Below, one piece after another: positions 61,285-64,000 of a stretch of 64,000 nucleotides of DNA. Within the stretch, counting starts at the first letter, position 1, and every line of letters starts with the position of its first letter. The notes below the pieces were generated by a model. It saw only the letters and a list, made by a program, of their open reading frames with translations. It was not told the DNA's origin and did not search any database. Origin of the DNA: Methanoregulaceae archaeon UXB-2016 (GTDB lineage Archaea; Halobacteriota; Methanomicrobia; Methanomicrobiales; Methanospirillaceae); assembly GCA_004332335.1 (NCBI GenBank), contig SISS01000008.1, positions 186,001 to 250,000 on the forward strand, read 5' to 3'. The position numbers were made by a program, and so were the translations under genes.

Positions 61285-61635
61285 TCACCCGGTCGCGAGC
61301 GCGGCGATCCCGTCGACCCGTGAGGGGTGGCAGGCGAGGATCGTCGTGAACCCGGTCAGGCGCATCACGCGCTCGACCTCGGGCGCGAGTGCGGCCAGGG
61401 CGAACCCGTCGCCCGGCTCGCGGAGCCTTTTTGCGGTCGCGAGGAGCACGCGCAGCCCCCCGCTGCTGATGTACGGGACTGCGCCGAGGTCGATCAGCAG
61501 GCGCCGGGCCCCGCCGTCGAGCGCCGCTCCGATCGCGGCCTCGAGGGCCGGTGCGGTCGTCGTGTCGATCCGGCCGGCCGGCGCGAGGACCGCGACCCCT
61601 CCTTCATCATATCGCTCGATCGCCACCCTGGTCAC
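61285..61635 (-). CDS. STAS-domain anti-anti-sigma-like factor
   Basis: A 116-residue SpoIIAA-type STAS domain: VAVLAPAGRIDTTTAPALEAAIGAAL, then RLLIDLGAVPYISSGGLRVLLATAKRL with the phosphorylatable Ser in ISSGG, and LTGFTTILACHPSRVDGIAAL. It is the substrate of an RsbW-like kinase and the target of a SpoIIE-like phosphatase, both found just next to it. GTG 61635 opens the frame; GTG 61626 has a better placed SD (GGAGTGA). Archaea lack sigma factors, so the final target is unknown. Confidence 0.9.
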   Translation of the reverse strand: MTRVAIERYDEGGVAVLAPAGRIDTTTAPALEAAIGAALDGGARRLLIDLGAVPYISSGGLRVLLATAKRLREPGDGFALAALAPEVERVMRLTGFTTILACHPSRVDGIAALATG

Positions 61636-61670
61636 TCCTGAGAGGAGGTGGTCGAGGAGGACACTTAAAG

Positions 61671-62129
61671 GTGTCCGGCGTCGATCACTCCGTGATGGTA
61701 ACCGGGGAGTTCGAGCACGCCCTGACGGCCGGGATGGAGGCCCTGCCCGGCCTGCTCGACGAGTTCACGGCCTGGCTTGACGATCACGGAGTCCCTTCCC
61801 CGTCCCGTGACGACCTCCTGCTCGCGCTCGACGAGGCGGCCTCGAACGTGATCCTGCACGGGTATGCCGGGGCTCCCGGCGAGGTGCTCGTCCGCGCCCG
61901 CGCCGCCCCGGGCGGGGTCGAGCTCCTGGTTGCGGACCGTGCCCCGCCCTTCGACCCCCTGGCCGCCCCGTTGCCGGACCTCGACGCCCCGCTCGAGGAC
62001 CGGCCAACCGGCGGGCTCGGCGTCTATCTGATCCGACGGCTGATGGAGCGGGCCGAGTACCGGCGAGAGGACGGGTGGAACGTGTTCGTCATGGCCCGGT
62101 CGTGGTCGCCCGAAGCACCACGAGCGTGA
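61671..62129 (+). CDS. RsbW/SpoIIAB-type anti-sigma-like serine kinase (HATPase)
   Basis: A 152-residue GHKL ATPase. The N-box is DDLLLALDEAASNVILHGY (about residues 45-63), the G1 region VELLVADRAPPFDPL, and the G2 region DRPTGGLGVYLIRRLMERAEY. It would phosphorylate the STAS protein encoded divergently 35 bases away. GTG 61671 with GGAGG about ten bases upstream is taken as start; ATG 61695 is possible. The last 41 bases overlap the convergent phosphatase gene. Confidence 0.88.
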   Translation: MSGVDHSVMVTGEFEHALTAGMEALPGLLDEFTAWLDDHGVPSPSRDDLLLALDEAASNVILHGYAGAPGEVLVRARAAPGGVELLVADRAPPFDPLAAPLPDLDAPLEDRPTGGLGVYLIRRLMERAEYRREDGWNVFVMARSWSPEAPRA

Positions 62130-63207
62130 TGTCGTCGAACTGCGGGGTGTCGCCCGCATGGGCTGCGACGTCCGCGAGGATCCCCGCGACGACCGCCTCG
62201 GCCGGTGCGTCCTCAAGCCTTCGGATGGTCGCCCGGAACCGGTCCTCGCCGAACTCCGTGTCGGTGCTGTCGATCGCCTCGACCACGCCGTCCGTGTAGA
62301 GGACCAGGAGATCCCCGGGCGCGAACGTCACCTCCGCCTCCGTGAACGCCACCTCGCAGAGGAGCCCGAGCGCCGGCCCGGTCGGATCGAGGGTCTCGAA
62401 GAGGCCGGTCGCAGCCCGGAGGAGCAGGGGCGGGTTGTGGCCGGCGTTCACATACCGGAGCGTCCGCGGCCCGGGCCGGAGCACGCCATAGAAGGTCGTT
62501 ACAAAGGTCCCGCGTTCGCCGGCGTCCTCGCAGCAGGCCTCGTTTGCGGTCCGCATCACCTTCGCGGGCGACGCGTACCGGGGCGCGGCCGACCGGAGCA
62601 CGGTCCGGATCAGGGCCATGAAGAGCGCGGCCGGCATCCCCTTGCCCGAGACGTCCGCGCAGACGAGTGCGATTCGACCGGCCGAGAGCGAGACCAGGTC
62701 GTGGAGGTCGCCGCCGACCTCGCGGGCCGGTCGGTTCACGGCCGCGCAGTCGAAACCGGGCACGGGCGGCAGGGCCCGGGGCAGGAATGCGGCCTGGATT
62801 TCGGCCGCGATTGCGCGTTCGGCCCGCCCGTGGGTGAGCTCCTCGCCGTACTGGCGGATGGTCGAGACCATGCGGTTGATCGAGCCGACGAGGGCCTGGA
62901 ACTCGCGCCCGGGTATCGGACGGATGCGGCGGTCGAGCTCGCCCCCCGCGATCGCCTCGACGTCCTCGACGATCGCGCGAACGGGCCGGGTCACGTACCG
63001 GGACGCGCCGAAGGCGAAGACCACCCCGATCGCGATCGCGCCCGATCCGATCAGGAGGTGGAAGAGCAGGAGCCGGCCGGTCTGCTCGGCGGCCTGATCA
63101 ACCGCCTGGAGGTAGGAGAGGCCGGTCAGGAAGACGATGACGAGCACGACCACGACGATGTTGTAGGCGATCAGGTACTGCCGGAGGGACCAGGACTCGT
63201 TTCCCAT
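62089..63207 (-). CDS. Membrane SpoIIE/RsbU-type serine phosphatase with HAMP domain
   Basis: A 372-residue protein. Two N-terminal membrane helices (LIAYNIVVVVLVIVFLTGL and LLLFHLLIGSGAIAIGVVFAF) are followed by a HAMP linker (SRYVTRPVRAIVEDVEAIAGGELDRRIRP) and a PP2C-like SpoIIE domain from about 135: REVGGDLHDLV, CADVSGKGMPAALFMALI, VNAGHNPPLLL, LLVLYTDGVVEAIDS and QFDDITLVVL, which hold the metal-binding Asp residues. Helices one and two enclose almost no outside domain. It should dephosphorylate the STAS partner. ATG 63207 is used; upstream codons look like shadow. Confidence 0.9.
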   Translation of the reverse strand: MGNESWSLRQYLIAYNIVVVVLVIVFLTGLSYLQAVDQAAEQTGRLLLFHLLIGSGAIAIGVVFAFGASRYVTRPVRAIVEDVEAIAGGELDRRIRPIPGREFQALVGSINRMVSTIRQYGEELTHGRAERAIAAEIQAAFLPRALPPVPGFDCAAVNRPAREVGGDLHDLVSLSAGRIALVCADVSGKGMPAALFMALIRTVLRSAAPRYASPAKVMRTANEACCEDAGERGTFVTTFYGVLRPGPRTLRYVNAGHNPPLLLRAATGLFETLDPTGPALGLLCEVAFTEAEVTFAPGDLLVLYTDGVVEAIDSTDTEFGEDRFRATIRRLEDAPAEAVVAGILADVAAHAGDTPQFDDITLVVLRATTTGP

Positions 63208-63294
63208 GGGATGGAAACGATCTCGGCCCCGGGACGGATAAGCCTGCGGGACTACGGCCATAGGTATTTCTGTCCGGGTCTCCCATCCAGGGCC

Positions 63295-64000
63295 ATGCAG
63301 CCGGAGTTCGTCGATGCCCTGCCGCACTCCGTGATAGCGATCGGGCCCGAGGACGCGATCATCTGGTGCAACCGGGCCTTCCGGGTTGCGTTCGCCCTCG
63401 GCGACGGCCCCCTGGCCGGAGTCCGGCTCTTCTCGCTGCGTGACTGGTACTTCGACGCACCCGAGGTGCACGAGGCCCTGGCCGCAGTCCGCGAGGGCCT
63501 CCCGGAGGCCGTCTGCGCCCTCTCGCGCGACGGGGGCCCTGTCCACGAGGTCGCGGTGAGAGCGCTTCCGAGTGCGGGGGACGGTGCGGCGCTCCTCGCC
63601 TTTACCGACATCTCGGAACGGATCCGGGCCGAGACCGACCGGAGCCGGTGCCAGGCCCAGCTCGAGATCGTGAACGAGATCATCCGGGCGTCGACCTCGC
63701 GCATGACGACCGCCGCGATCCTGGAGGCGGTCCTCGAGCGGACGCTCGCCCTGCTGGGGTTCGACGCGGGCGCGGTCTACCTCGTCGGCACGGACCCGGC
63801 CCTCGCGCACCTCCGGGCTTCGCAGGGCCTCTGCGACCTCATCTATGCGGGCGCCCCCACGCTCCGGCTGGACGGGCCGCCCCTCGATGCGCTCCTCGCC
63901 GGCCGGCCCTGCTACTGCGAGACCTACCTCGATGTCGCCCACGAGGAGGGCGAGCTCGGGGTCTTCTCGGCGGCCTCGGTCCCGGTATCCGCGGACGGGC
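63295..64000 (+). CDS. PAS-GAF sensor protein, probably histidine kinase (N-terminal part)
   Basis: An open reading frame without a stop up to the window end, 235 residues. Residues 1-115 form a PAS domain (MQPEFVDALPHSVIAIGPEDAIIWCNRAFR, then VRALPSAGDGAALLAFTDISERIRAE at its end). From about 125 (LEIVNEIIRASTSRMTTAAILEAVLERTLALLGFDAGAVYLV) a GAF domain follows, as in many methanogen sensor kinases. The kinase domain would lie beyond the edge. It is divergent from the phosphatase gene over 87 bases, so it may sense the input for the partner-switching module. Confidence 0.8.
   Translation, partial: MQPEFVDALPHSVIAIGPEDAIIWCNRAFRVAFALGDGPLAGVRLFSLRDWYFDAPEVHEALAAVREGLPEAVCALSRDGGPVHEVAVRALPSAGDGAALLAFTDISERIRAETDRSRCQAQLEIVNEIIRASTSRMTTAAILEAVLERTLALLGFDAGAVYLVGTDPALAHLRASQGLCDLIYAGAPTLRLDGPPLDALLAGRPCYCETYLDVAHEEGELGVFSAASVPVSADG

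Overview
The window is a high-GC stretch (roughly two-thirds G+C by eye, strongly GC-ending codons) of an archaeal chromosome. It is best explained as a hydrogenotrophic methanogen of the Methanomicrobiales. Evidence for this includes C/D-box RNP proteins (Nop5 and fibrillarin), Cbf5, an Ech-type energy-converting [NiFe] hydrogenase, a four-subunit pyruvate:ferredoxin oxidoreductase, the archaeal dihydropteroate-synthase-like protein, an F420-type (FrhB family) subunit beside a split archaeal glutamate synthase, TATA-type promoters with GGAGGTGAT-type ribosome binding sites, and a bacterial-type RuvABC set, which is known in this order. The species cannot be named from the sequence.

Layout. 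1-7.5 kb: a secreted papain-like protein cut by the window edge, then RNA-modification and tetrapyrrole genes (cbf5, hemD), a TctA-like permease, nop5-flpA, a frameshifted DUF1614 gene, a TIM-barrel protein, a SemiSWEET and an XRE regulator. 7.5-18.6 kb: a giant HEAT-repeat protein whose ribosome binding site points at a non-standard start codon, an arsC-arsR pair, an orphan DNA methyltransferase with a ROK kinase, a PEGA surface protein, an M20 amidohydrolase, and ruvC-KTSC-ruvA-ruvB. 18.6-28.5 kb: an accessory zone holding a membrane polyferredoxin with two palindromic operators, a decayed ester cyclase, a complete IS256-family element with perfect target duplication, a cohesin-like surface protein, a frameshifted beta-helix adhesin, twin small membrane proteins, and about 1.3 kb of apparently gene-free DNA in three blocks (23.7-24.1, 24.4-24.7 and 26.1-26.8 kb). 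28.5-41.3 kb: a DHPS-like protein, a PHP phosphoesterase, truA, porBACD, a TMEM175-like channel, a HIT protein, a frameshifted aminotransferase, a HEPN protein, a small redox island under an HxlR regulator, and a chimeric epoxide hydrolase/histidine kinase ORF. 41.4-53.7 kb: the echABCDEF operon, an AT-rich acetyltransferase island, and glnA divergent from a four-gene glutamate synthase operon. 53.8-64 kb: a degenerate histidine kinase, a Gdx-type SMR exporter, a one-chain Cas4/Dna2-like nuclease-helicase, an ABC exporter, a flavoredoxin, and a partner-switching module (STAS, RsbW-like kinase, SpoIIE-like phosphatase) followed by a PAS/GAF sensor that runs off the right edge.

How the genes work together. 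Ech can drive H2-dependent ferredoxin reduction with an ion gradient. That ferredoxin feeds Por for reductive carboxylation of acetyl-CoA, while GlnA and the split GOGAT, probably drawing electrons through an F420-type subunit, assimilate ammonia. This is an autotrophic biosynthetic core surrounded by surface-protein and signalling genes.

Caveats. Five reading frames (DUF1614, ester cyclase, adhesin, aminotransferase, and possibly the HEAT start) carry single-base defects. They may be true pseudogenes or consensus errors, and the sequence alone cannot decide. No tRNA, rRNA or CRISPR array was found by eye.
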